From positions 62,001 to 126,000 of the forward strand of contig NZ_MBEW02000001.1 in NCBI RefSeq assembly GCF_001693775.2: a stretch of 64,000 nucleotides of DNA, read 5' to 3'. The position numbers were made by a program, and so were the translations under genes. Below are positions 26,922 to 35,045 of the stretch, one piece after another (position 1 is the first letter of the stretch; each line of letters starts with the position of its first letter). Origin of the DNA: Criibacterium bergeronii. GTDB lineage: Bacteria; Bacillota; Clostridia; Peptostreptococcales; Filifactoraceae. The notes below the pieces were generated by a model, which had not been told where the DNA came from, searched no databases, and was given only the letters and a program-made list of their open reading frames with translations.

Positions 26922-27608
26922 ATGCTTGAAAATCTAAAAAAAGAAGTATTTGAGGCCAACAAACTCCTGCCTTATTACAACCTTGTAACTCTCACTTGGG
27001 GAAATGTAAGTGCGTTAGACAAAGAAAAAAAACTGATAGTAATAAAACCGAGTGGAGTAGACTATGATGAGATGAAGCCTGAGGATATGGTTGTGGTTGA
27101 TTTTGACGGCAAAGTTGTAGAGGGCAGTCTAAAGCCGTCATCAGACACACCGACTCACATAGAGCTTTACAAAGCATTTAAAGATATAGGCGCGGTAGTA
27201 CATACACACTCTGCGTGGGCTACATCATGGGCACAATCGGGGAGATCTATACCATGCTACGGTACGACTCATGCCGACTATATGTATGGAGCTGTACCTT
27301 GTGCAAGACCTTTGACAGATGATGAAATAAAAGAAAACTACGAAAAAAACACAGGTCTTGTTATAATAGAAACATTTAAAAACATGGATTACAATGCTGT
27401 GCCTGCTGTACTTTGCACAAATCACGGGCCGTTTGCCTGGGGAAAAACAGCTAAAAAAGCCGTGGAAAACTCAGTTGTACTTGAAGAAATAGCAAAGATG
27501 GCTTATAGAACAGAGCGTATAAACACAGATGTAAAAGAGGCGAAGCAGTCTATACTCGACAAACATTATTTCAGAAAACACGGCAAAAATGCATATTACG
27601 GTCAGTAG
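26922..27608 (+). CDS. ulaF: L-ribulose-5-phosphate 4-epimerase UlaF
   Basis: Converts L-ribulose 5-phosphate to D-xylulose 5-phosphate, the exit to the pentose phosphate pathway. It is a class II aldolase-fold, zinc enzyme. The metal ligands His94, His96 (VVHTHSAWA) and His168 (TNHGPFAWG) are present, together with Asp75 in SSDTPTH, matching Asp76, His95, His97 and His171 of the E. coli AraD-type enzyme. The sequence alone cannot separate UlaF from AraD; the neighbouring ulaG and ulaE decide it. AAAAGGAAAA precedes the ATG. Confidence 0.92.
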   Translation: MLENLKKEVFEANKLLPYYNLVTLTWGNVSALDKEKKLIVIKPSGVDYDEMKPEDMVVVDFDGKVVEGSLKPSSDTPTHIELYKAFKDIGAVVHTHSAWATSWAQSGRSIPCYGTTHADYMYGAVPCARPLTDDEIKENYEKNTGLVIIETFKNMDYNAVPAVLCTNHGPFAWGKTAKKAVENSVVLEEIAKMAYRTERINTDVKEAKQSILDKHYFRKHGKNAYYGQ

Positions 27609-27631
27609 ATTTGAAAAAACGGGAGTATACT

Positions 27632-29311
27632 ATGGAAAAATTGAAAGTATCAAAAACAGCTTCAAAAGGCATAGCCATTGGCAAGATATACAAATATGAA
27701 AAGACTGTACTTACAGCTGATGATTATGATGTGCAAAACATTGATTCGGAAAAAGAAATATTTCAAAAAGCTGTAGGAGAAGTGTCTTCAGATTTGGAAA
27801 AATTGGCAAAGGACAGCGAAGTTTTTGAGGCTCACATACAGTTGGTACAAGATCCGATGCTGATTGACGCTGTAACAGAGAAAATAAGTGATTGTAAAAA
27901 TGCTCAAATGGCTTTAAAAGACACGATAGACGAATTCGTAATGATATTTGAGAGCATGGACGATCCTTACATGAGAGGCAGGGCGGATGACGTAAAAGAC
28001 ATATACCAAAGGCTCCTTAGCAAAATGCAAAATGCAGTACTTAAAGACTTGTCTCAGATAAACACGCCTACAATAGTAATAGCTAAAGATTTGGCACCGT
28101 CAGACACGGCGACCATGAATTTTGAGCATATAACAGGTTTTGCCACAGAGTTTGGAGGAGTTACAAGCCACGTTTCCATAATGGCCAGGAATATGAATTT
28201 GCCTGTTTTGGTAGGAGTGCATGGACTGTTTGGCAAAGTAAAAGACGGAGATTTTGTAATTATAGATGCCGGAAACGGCGATTTAATTATAAATCCGGAC
28301 GATGAAACCGTAAAAAAATATGAGCAGATCAAAAAAAATTTTGAGGAAAAAGAGCTAAGACTCAAAGAAGAGGCACATTTAGAGCCTGTAACACAAGACG
28401 GCAAGAGGGTTTTGGTGTATGCTAATGTTGGCAATGTTGAAGACGCACAAAAGGCGGTGAAAGCTCACATAGACGGCATAGGACTTTTCCGCTCGGAATT
28501 TTTGTACATGGAAAGTGATCATTTCCCGACACAAGACGAGCAGTTCGAGGCATATAAAAACGTAGTCCTTACCTGCAAAGGTGAAGTAATCATAAGAACG
28601 CTTGACATAGGAGGAGACAAAGGGCTTTCGTACTATGAATTTGACAAAGAAGAAAATCCTTTCTTAGGATTTAGAGCGATAAGGCTCTCACTATCTATGG
28701 AGGATATGTTTAAAACCCAGTTAAAAGCACTTTTAAGGGCGAGCAGTTACGGCACACTGTCTATAATGTATCCTATGATAATATCAATAGAGGAGCTTTT
28801 AAAAGCGAACGCTTTGCTTGAAGAGTGCAAAAAAGAGCTGGATAAAGAAGGTATACCTTACAGCAAAGACGTAAAAGTCGGCATGATGATGGAAACACCG
28901 GCAGGAGTAATAGAGGTGGATAACTTTGCCAAGTATGTGGACTTTTTCTCAATAGGCACAAACGACCTGACTCAGTATATACTGGCAGTGGATAGGGGAA
29001 ATGAAAAAATATCTGATATGTACAATTCATTCCATCCTGCAGTGCTTCACAGCATACAAAAGATAATAGATGCAGGACACAAAGAAAACATAACTGTTGG
29101 AATGTGCGGAGAGTTCGCAAGTGATGAGAGAGCCTGCAAGATGCTGCTCGGCATGGGTTTGGATGAGTTTAGCGTGGCACACACACAGGTTTCGGCTATA
29201 AAGAGCATAATAAGACGCTCTAATTTTGAGCAGTGCAAAAAAGTATCCGAAAAAATCAGAACAGCTTACAGCCTTGCGGACGTGGAAAAAATACTCAAAG
29301 AATACAAATAA
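27632..29311 (+). CDS. ptsI: PTS Enzyme I, island copy
   Basis: Transfers phosphate from phosphoenolpyruvate to HPr. It has the full Enzyme I layout: HPr-binding helices (about 30-140), the phosphohistidine domain with His180 in GGVTSHVSIMARN, and the PEP-binding barrel with IGLFRSEFLYM, IIRTLDIGGDK, FSIGTNDLTQYILAVDRGN and GMCGEFA. The start is ATG at 27632 after GGGAG; the upstream TTG at 27611 has no site. It is followed after 180 bases by a second, very similar Enzyme I. It belongs to the ascorbate island by position and by its visibly more G/C-rich codon use. No HPr gene is nearby. Confidence 0.94.
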   Translation: MEKLKVSKTASKGIAIGKIYKYEKTVLTADDYDVQNIDSEKEIFQKAVGEVSSDLEKLAKDSEVFEAHIQLVQDPMLIDAVTEKISDCKNAQMALKDTIDEFVMIFESMDDPYMRGRADDVKDIYQRLLSKMQNAVLKDLSQINTPTIVIAKDLAPSDTATMNFEHITGFATEFGGVTSHVSIMARNMNLPVLVGVHGLFGKVKDGDFVIIDAGNGDLIINPDDETVKKYEQIKKNFEEKELRLKEEAHLEPVTQDGKRVLVYANVGNVEDAQKAVKAHIDGIGLFRSEFLYMESDHFPTQDEQFEAYKNVVLTCKGEVIIRTLDIGGDKGLSYYEFDKEENPFLGFRAIRLSLSMEDMFKTQLKALLRASSYGTLSIMYPMIISIEELLKANALLEECKKELDKEGIPYSKDVKVGMMMETPAGVIEVDNFAKYVDFFSIGTNDLTQYILAVDRGNEKISDMYNSFHPAVLHSIQKIIDAGHKENITVGMCGEFASDERACKMLLGMGLDEFSVAHTQVSAIKSIIRRSNFEQCKKVSEKIRTAYSLADVEKILKEYK

Positions 29312-29330
29312 TAATATAGTGATAAATTAT

Positions 29331-29375
29331 GGCTCTATAATATTAAGTGGGGGATACGAAGAAAAATATAGCAAA
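29331..29375 (+). repeat. Solo ISL3 left end
   Basis: GGCTCTATAATATTAAGTGG followed by GGG, TAC-AAGAAAAATATAGCAAA in outline: nearly the same 45 bases as at 17295, in the same orientation, with no transposase attached. It lies in the 180-base gap between the two Enzyme I genes and marks the right edge of the ascorbate island. Confidence 0.75.
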
Positions 29376-29491
29376 TAGGGGTAAAATAATGCTATCTATA
29401 GCTATTACTATGGATTTTAATTTGTTTTTATAAAATTAGCGTAATTTTATTTATTGATGTCAACTGTTTCTTATTTTATTGGAGTGGGAAT

Positions 29492-31165
29492 TTGATTAAA
29501 CTAACAGTTAATAAAACTTCATCAAAAGGTATTGCCATAGGTAAGGCATATAAATATGAAAAAAGAATGTTTATCCCTGATGCTTATAAATTAAGCTCAA
29601 AGGATGAAGAAAAAGCTAAATTTGACAGCTCTGTTGAAAAAGTTGCTCAAGATTTGTCTAAATTAGCTGAAAAAAATGATGTGTTTGAAGGACACTATCA
29701 ATTAGCAATTGACCCTCAAATAAAAGAAACTGTATACTCTAAAATAGATACAGATGCTACCAACGCTGAGATATCATTAAAAAACACTATGGATGAATTT
29801 GAACAGGTGTTTTTATCCATGGACGATGACTATATGCGTCAAAGAGCAGACGATGTAAAAGATATTTATCAAAGGGTATTAGCTGCTATGCAAAATTCTT
29901 CTCTTGCAGATTTATCTAATCTTGACCAAGACTCAATCATAATCGCCAAAGACTTAGCTCCATCTGATACTGCTACTGTTGATTACAACAAGGTAATCGG
30001 ATTTGCTACAGAGCTTGGCGGAGTTACTAGCCATGTATCCATAATGGCAAGGAATAAAAATCTTCCTGCCCTACTTGGTGTCGAAGATTTAATGGATAAC
30101 GTTAAAAGTGGCGATACAATTATAATAGACGCAAAAGCGGGAGAAATTTTCATAAATCCTGACCAGCAAACGATAGATAAATACAAGGCTAAAAAAGAAA
30201 AACAACTGGAAATGCAGGCACAACTAGAAAAAGAAGCCCCTTTAGATGCTGTAACTAAAGATGGCAAAAGAGCATTAGTATATGCAAATGTAGGTAACGT
30301 TGATGATGTACAAAATGCAGTAAAATCATATATAGATGGTATTGGGTTATTTCGTAGCGAATTTTTATACATGGAAAGTAACGAATTTCCTAGTGAAGAA
30401 GTACAGTTTGAGGCATACAAGCAAGCCGTAGAGCTATGTAAGGGTGAAGTCATAATAAGAACGTTAGATATAGGCGGAGACAAGGAGCTTTCTTATTATG
30501 AATTTGAGCATGAAGACAATCCGTTCCTTGGCTTTAGAGCCATCAGACTAAGTTTATCCATGGAGGATATGTTTAAAACTCAATTAAGAGCAATGCTTAG
30601 AGCAAGTGCTTTTGGGAATTTATCTATAATGTATCCTATGATTGTATCAATGCAGGAGCTTGACCAAGCTAATAAATTATTGCAACAATGTAAACATGAC
30701 TTAGATAACGATGGTATTGCTTACAACAAAGATATAAAAGTTGGTATGATGATAGAAACTCCATCAGCAGTGATTGAGGCAGACTCATTTGCTCAAAAAG
30801 TTGACTTCTTCTCAATCGGTACAAATGACCTCACACAATATTTACTAGCTGCTGACAGAGGAAACAAAAAGATTTCATATTTGTATGACAGCTTTAATCC
30901 GGCGGTTTTACATTCCATTCAGCACATAATTGACGTAGGGCACAAGCACAACATAATAGTTGGAATGTGCGGAGAATTTGCATCTGACGAAAGAGCCTGC
31001 AAACTACTTCTTGGCATGGGACTAGACGAATTTAGTGTTTCTCATACTCAGGTAAGTACAGTTAAACATATAATTAGAAATACAACTCTTGAGGAATGTC
31101 AAGAAATTGCAAAAAAAATCAGAAATGCCAATACTAAGGAAGAAATTGATAGTATCTTAGACTAA
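29492..31165 (+). CDS. ptsI: PTS Enzyme I, probable resident copy
   Basis: A second complete Enzyme I, 557 aa, with His181 in GGVTSHVSIMARN and the same PEP-domain motifs (IGLFRSEFLYM, RTLDIGGDK, FSIGTNDLTQY, GMCGEFA). It is closely similar to the gene just upstream along its whole length but more A/T-rich at third positions, like the surrounding chromosome, so I take it as the resident copy. The start is TTG with GGAGTGGG upstream. Transketolase follows after 54 bases, probably in the same transcript. Whether both enzymes use the same HPr is unknown. Confidence 0.93.
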   Translation: MIKLTVNKTSSKGIAIGKAYKYEKRMFIPDAYKLSSKDEEKAKFDSSVEKVAQDLSKLAEKNDVFEGHYQLAIDPQIKETVYSKIDTDATNAEISLKNTMDEFEQVFLSMDDDYMRQRADDVKDIYQRVLAAMQNSSLADLSNLDQDSIIIAKDLAPSDTATVDYNKVIGFATELGGVTSHVSIMARNKNLPALLGVEDLMDNVKSGDTIIIDAKAGEIFINPDQQTIDKYKAKKEKQLEMQAQLEKEAPLDAVTKDGKRALVYANVGNVDDVQNAVKSYIDGIGLFRSEFLYMESNEFPSEEVQFEAYKQAVELCKGEVIIRTLDIGGDKELSYYEFEHEDNPFLGFRAIRLSLSMEDMFKTQLRAMLRASAFGNLSIMYPMIVSMQELDQANKLLQQCKHDLDNDGIAYNKDIKVGMMIETPSAVIEADSFAQKVDFFSIGTNDLTQYLLAADRGNKKISYLYDSFNPAVLHSIQHIIDVGHKHNIIVGMCGEFASDERACKLLLGMGLDEFSVSHTQVSTVKHIIRNTTLEECQEIAKKIRNANTKEEIDSILD

Positions 31166-31219
31166 ATAAGAAATTTATATTAATATAAAAATAAAATATA
31201 TCTTAAGGAGTGACAATTT

Positions 31220-33208
31220 TTGAATAAACTAACAAATGAAATGGTAAACGCAGTCAGGCTTTTGTCAATAGACCAAGTACAAGCTGCAAACTCAGGACAC
31301 CCCGGTGCACCAATGGGTGCAGCACCAATAACTACAGAGCTTTGGGCAAATCATATGGTCTTTAATCCGAACAACCCTGATTTTTTAAGAAGAGATAGAT
31401 TTGTTTTATCAGCCGGTCACGCCTCAGCAATGCTCTACAGCTTGCTACATCTTTTCGGTTATGATTTAAGCTTAGAGGAGCTAAAAAAATTCAGACAATA
31501 TGGCAGCAAAACTCCCGGACACCCTGAATATAAACATACTCCCGGCGTAGAATGCACTACAGGTCCACTAGGAGCAGGATTTGCCATGGCTGTTGGTATG
31601 GCAATGTCCGAAAGACATTTAGCAAGTGTATTTAATAAAGACGATGCAACACTAATAGACAACTATACTTATGTATATGCCGGTGACGGCTGCATGATGG
31701 AAAGTATAAATACTGAGGCTGCCTCTATTGCAGGTACAATGGGGCTTGGTAAGCTGATAGTATTTTATGATTCAAACAACATCACTATAGAAGGAAACAC
31801 CGACCTTGCATTTACAGAAGATGTTTCAAAAAGATATGATGCCTATGATTGGCAGGTGCTAAAAGTCGAAGATGGCAACGACACAAATGCAATTGGTAAA
31901 GCAATTGAAGAAGCAAAAAAAGAAACCTCTAAACCAACTTTAATAATCATAAAAACTTTTATAGGTTTCGGTTGTGAAGAAAGACAAAATACTGCAAAAG
32001 CTCATGGAGAGCCACTTGGAGCTGACAATGTAAAAAAAGTCAGACAATTTTTTAAATGGTCTAGCGAAGAACCTTTCATAATACCTCAAAACATATATGA
32101 CGATTATAAGAAAATAGCTGATGAAAAAATCCAAAAATGTGATGAACTGCAAAAAGAAATTGATGACTATTTCAAAAAATACCCTGAAATGAAAACTCTT
32201 TACGACAAATATTTTGGCGACAACAACTCCGATTATGTAGAAGAATTTGAAAAACTCTATGCTACAAAGCCGGAAAAAGCTATGGCTACAAGAGCAACAT
32301 CAGGTGATATACTACAAAAAGTTAAAGACTTTGTGCCAAATCTTATTGGTGGCTCAGCAGATTTAGCTCCATCAAACAAATCCGTAATGGAAGGTGAAAG
32401 CTACTTCTCAAAAACAACACCAAATGGAAGAAATATTCACTACGGAGTAAGAGAGCTTGCTATGACGGGTATTTCCAACGGTATTTTCTGTTATGGAGGA
32501 CTTAGAGCTTATCTTGCAACATTTTTCGTATTTTCAGATTACACAAAGCCAATGCTAAGATTGTCCTGTCTTATGAAAGCCCCAATAATTTGTATATTTA
32601 CTCACGACAGCATAGGTGTCGGAGAGGACGGTGCAACACATCAGCCTATAGAACAGCTTACAGCACTTAGAGCTACACCAAATATAAATGTATTTAGACC
32701 TGCTGATTACACCGAAACTGTAGCCGCTTGGGAAACTGCAATTTTATCCAAGACAACCCCTACCCTACTAGTCTTAACTCGTCAAAACCTACCTCAGCAA
32801 AAAGGTAGCTCAATCGAGGCTTTAAACGGCGGATATATAATTTCTAACTCTGAAAAACTTGTACCTGATGGTATAATAATTGCTACAGGCTCAGAAGTTG
32901 AACTAGCTATCGAGGCTCAAAAAGAGCTTAAACAAGAAGGTATTGACGTTAGAATTGTAAGTATGCCATGCACAAATATTTTTGACAAACAGCCTGACGA
33001 ATATAAAGAAAAAATATTACCAAAAGATGTTACAAAACGTCTTGCAGTAGAAGCCGGTGCAACTGATGGCTGGTGGAAATATGTAGGATTAAATGGAGAT
33101 GTCATTGGTATAGACGAATTTGGTATAAGTGCCCCTGCTAAAGAAGTGTTTAAACACTTTGGTATCACCACCGAAAACGTGGTAAATAGATTTAAAAATT
33201 TAAAATAA
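31220..33208 (+). CDS. tkt: Transketolase
   Basis: A thiamine-diphosphate enzyme moving two-carbon units between D-xylulose 5-phosphate and aldoses. At 662 aa it is the full-length single-chain form, not the split clostridial pair. Marks: SGHPGAPMGAAPI, GPLGAGFAMAVGMA, the ThDP motif GDGCMMESINTEAAS through DSNNITIEG, the pyrimidine-binding region GGSADLAPSN, and THDSIGVGEDGATHQPIEQL. The start is TTG after AAGGAG. It can take the D-xylulose 5-phosphate made by the ascorbate genes. A terminator follows. Confidence 0.96.
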   Translation: MNKLTNEMVNAVRLLSIDQVQAANSGHPGAPMGAAPITTELWANHMVFNPNNPDFLRRDRFVLSAGHASAMLYSLLHLFGYDLSLEELKKFRQYGSKTPGHPEYKHTPGVECTTGPLGAGFAMAVGMAMSERHLASVFNKDDATLIDNYTYVYAGDGCMMESINTEAASIAGTMGLGKLIVFYDSNNITIEGNTDLAFTEDVSKRYDAYDWQVLKVEDGNDTNAIGKAIEEAKKETSKPTLIIIKTFIGFGCEERQNTAKAHGEPLGADNVKKVRQFFKWSSEEPFIIPQNIYDDYKKIADEKIQKCDELQKEIDDYFKKYPEMKTLYDKYFGDNNSDYVEEFEKLYATKPEKAMATRATSGDILQKVKDFVPNLIGGSADLAPSNKSVMEGESYFSKTTPNGRNIHYGVRELAMTGISNGIFCYGGLRAYLATFFVFSDYTKPMLRLSCLMKAPIICIFTHDSIGVGEDGATHQPIEQLTALRATPNINVFRPADYTETVAAWETAILSKTTPTLLVLTRQNLPQQKGSSIEALNGGYIISNSEKLVPDGIIIATGSEVELAIEAQKELKQEGIDVRIVSMPCTNIFDKQPDEYKEKILPKDVTKRLAVEAGATDGWWKYVGLNGDVIGIDEFGISAPAKEVFKHFGITTENVVNRFKNLK

Positions 33209-33217
33209 ATTTTATAT

Positions 33218-33252
33218 AAAAATAGTCTCTCGTAAATGGGAGACTATTTTTT
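33218..33252 (+). terminator. Rho-independent terminator after tkt
   Basis: AAATAGTCTC stem, ten-base loop, GAGACTATTT and a T-run. Confidence 0.88.
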
Positions 33253-33273
33253 AGTTTATACTATAAATATTTC

Positions 33274-33302
33274 TTGACATAAAATAATCAAAGTGATATC
33301 AT
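33274..33302 (+). promoter_or_regulatory. Strong promoter of the SPFH/RHH pair
   Basis: Consensus TTGACA (33274-33279), 17 bases, TATCAT (33297-33302). The leader to the next start is about 110 bases long. Confidence 0.8.
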
Positions 33303-33312
33303 TTTAATATCA
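33294..33312. promoter_or_regulatory. Inverted-repeat operator overlapping the -10 box
   Basis: TGATAT, seven bases, ATATCA. The arms straddle the -10 element, the expected position for a repressor site. The ribbon-helix-helix protein encoded downstream is the natural candidate to bind it, by analogy with autoregulated Arc-type proteins. Confidence 0.55.
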
Positions 33313-33416
33313 AACAATAAATATTTTAAAATTTGCTGCCTATGTATATTGAAATATTTAATAAAATCTAGCAGCATACACATTTTTTTGATTTTGAATT
33401 TAAAAGGAGACTTATC

Positions 33417-34430
33417 ATGGAAGTTCAAAATGATGTCAAAGAAAAGATACTTTTAGAAAAAAGCAACGGTGCTTTTATGGCTATTTTTCTAATAATTACT
33501 TTTATCGCTACTATCGCAATATTTTTCTTGGGTATAAACTATGAAAGTGGATATCTAATATTATTGTCGCTCTTACTATTGCCAATCGAAATGGTTTCAT
33601 TAGCAGGTTTTAAGGTATTAGGTCCACAAGAGTCATTAGTTTACACTTTATTTGGAAAATATACCGGCACATTAAAAGGCGATGGATTTTACTACATCAA
33701 TCCATTTTCTACAGCCGTAAATCCAGCTGCAAAAACCGAGCTTGGGCAAAGTAGCGATGTAAAAACTTCAACTAATGTTTTATCTTCTGCTGCTAACACC
33801 ACATCAGTTATAAAAAGTAAAAAAATATCCCTTAAAGTTATGACTTTAAATAACTCCAAGCAAAAAGTAAATGATGCCCTTGGTAATCCAGTTGATATTG
33901 GTGTTGCAGTGATGTGGACTGTAGTAGATACAGCAAAAGCTGTTTTTAATGTAGATAACTTTAAAGAATATCTTTCTCTACAAACAGACGCCTCTGTTAG
34001 AAATATTGTAAAGATTTACCCTTATGACGTAGCTCCAAATATAGATACTACAGGTGATGGTAATCCTGATGATGGAAGTCTTAGAAGTTCAACAACAGTA
34101 GTTGCAGAAAGAATAAAACAAGAAATACAAAATAGAGTAGATTTTGCCGGACTAAAAATACTTGATGCGAGAATAACCTATCTTTCGTACTCCCCTGAAA
34201 TCGCTCAAGCTATGTTAAAAAGGCAACAAGCCGCAGCAGTAGTAGACGCAAGAGCTACCATAGTTGACGGGGCTGTAGGAATGGTTCAGATGGCACTGGA
34301 AAAAATAAAAGAAAACAAAATAGTAGATTTAGACGAAGAAAGAAAAGCCGCAATGGTTTCCAATCTTTTAGTAGTTTTATGTAGCAACAATGAAGTTTCA
34401 CCAGTAGTAAATTCCGGAAGTTTATATTAA
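33417..34430 (+). CDS. SPFH/band-7 family membrane protein
   Basis: A 337-aa protein with two adjacent N-terminal hydrophobic segments (about 18-38 and 45-62) and a cytoplasmic or peripheral SPFH domain: VLGPQESLVYTLFGKYTG, DGFYYINPF, GVAVMWTVVDTAKAVFNVDNFKEYL, then the SPEIAQAMLKRQQAAAVVDARATIVDGAV coiled region. It resembles stomatin/flotillin-like scaffold proteins that organise membrane domains; its specific partner is unknown. AAAGGAGA precedes the ATG. A small Arc-like protein follows, a pairing I believe recurs in Gram-positive genomes. Confidence 0.88.
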   Translation: MEVQNDVKEKILLEKSNGAFMAIFLIITFIATIAIFFLGINYESGYLILLSLLLLPIEMVSLAGFKVLGPQESLVYTLFGKYTGTLKGDGFYYINPFSTAVNPAAKTELGQSSDVKTSTNVLSSAANTTSVIKSKKISLKVMTLNNSKQKVNDALGNPVDIGVAVMWTVVDTAKAVFNVDNFKEYLSLQTDASVRNIVKIYPYDVAPNIDTTGDGNPDDGSLRSSTTVVAERIKQEIQNRVDFAGLKILDARITYLSYSPEIAQAMLKRQQAAAVVDARATIVDGAVGMVQMALEKIKENKIVDLDEERKAAMVSNLLVVLCSNNEVSPVVNSGSLY

Positions 34431-34516
34431 AAATTATTAAGATTACTTGCAGTTTAAGGTAAATATGATAATATATTAATGTGCAATAAAATATTAATAC
34501 TAGAAAAAGTGATACT

Positions 34517-34705
34517 ATGGCAAATAAAAAACAAATACCGCTTAGAATTTCTCAAGAGCTATTTGATGATTTAAATGCTTGGGCGCAAAGCGACTTTCGC
34601 TCAGTAAATGGACAAATAGAATATCTTTTGACCTTGTGCGTGAAAGAAAAGAAAAAAAGCGGTAAGTATGTACCTAAAAATTTTAATAATGAAAATAATG
34701 AATAG
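34517..34705 (+). CDS. Arc-type ribbon-helix-helix protein
   Basis: A 62-aa DNA-binding protein: KQIPLRISQELFDDLNAWAQSDFRSVNGQIEYLL is a complete ribbon-helix-helix with the beta strand (IPLRI) followed by two helices and the turn FRSVNGQ. It should bind DNA as a dimer of dimers. It lies 86 bases after the SPFH gene; a weak promoter (TTGCAG, 16 bases, TAATAT) may lie between. Possible target: the inverted repeat at 33294. No toxin partner is visible, so it is not called an antitoxin. Confidence 0.85.
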   Translation: MANKKQIPLRISQELFDDLNAWAQSDFRSVNGQIEYLLTLCVKEKKKSGKYVPKNFNNENNE

Positions 34706-34849
34706 AGTATACTTTTAATATGGTATAAGACTATTACAGAAAAAATATTTCCTATCTAATATAATACTTAAAAAAATAATCACCTTGGATTTAGGATATT
34801 ATTTAACCTTTTTATCACTTTTGTATATTTAATCTTATAAATAGAAAAA

Positions 34850-34918
34850 CCGCCGGTTAAAGGAGCGTTCAGTTAGGGATTTATGGAAATCGAGTTTAAC
34901 TGATAGCCTTTAAGCGGG
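34850..34918 (-). terminator. Nested hairpin, T-tailed on the minus strand
   Basis: On the minus strand CGCTTAAAGG pairs with CCTTTAACCGGCG and an inner CAGTTA with TAACTG, followed by TTTTTCT. It may terminate the hsd operon as a second stop, or be the end of a former mobile element. Confidence 0.5.
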
Positions 34919-34930
34919 ACAAAAGAAATA

Positions 34931-34972
34931 ACGACCATACAAGAGTAGAAATACTCCTGTGTGGTCGTTTTC
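34931..34972. terminator. Terminator hairpin downstream of hsdR
   Basis: ACGACCAtACAaGAGTA, loop GAAA, TACTCcTGTgTGGTCGT followed by TTTTC on the plus strand; the minus strand reads into GTTATTTC. A near-perfect stem between convergent genes, so probably bidirectional. Confidence 0.8.
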
Positions 34973-35045
34973 TTGTGCCTAATTATATCACATACCAAAA
35001 AGTATGTGCTCTAATCATAAGTTACAGTATCTTCAGCTACAATCA

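Larger units (their letters stand above)
34706..35045. other. Intergenic region between RHH gene and hsdR
   Basis: 340 bases between convergent genes. The first 140 are A/T-rich with nothing recognisable. They are followed by two structured elements (34850-34918 and 34931-34972). This is the left border region of the restriction-modification block. No gene or tRNA is seen. Confidence 0.6.

Noticed and set aside
34517-34705. Toxin-antitoxin pair with the band-7 gene as toxin
   Set aside because: The band-7 protein is a large membrane scaffold and not toxin-like; no small toxin gene is adjacent to the ribbon-helix-helix gene.
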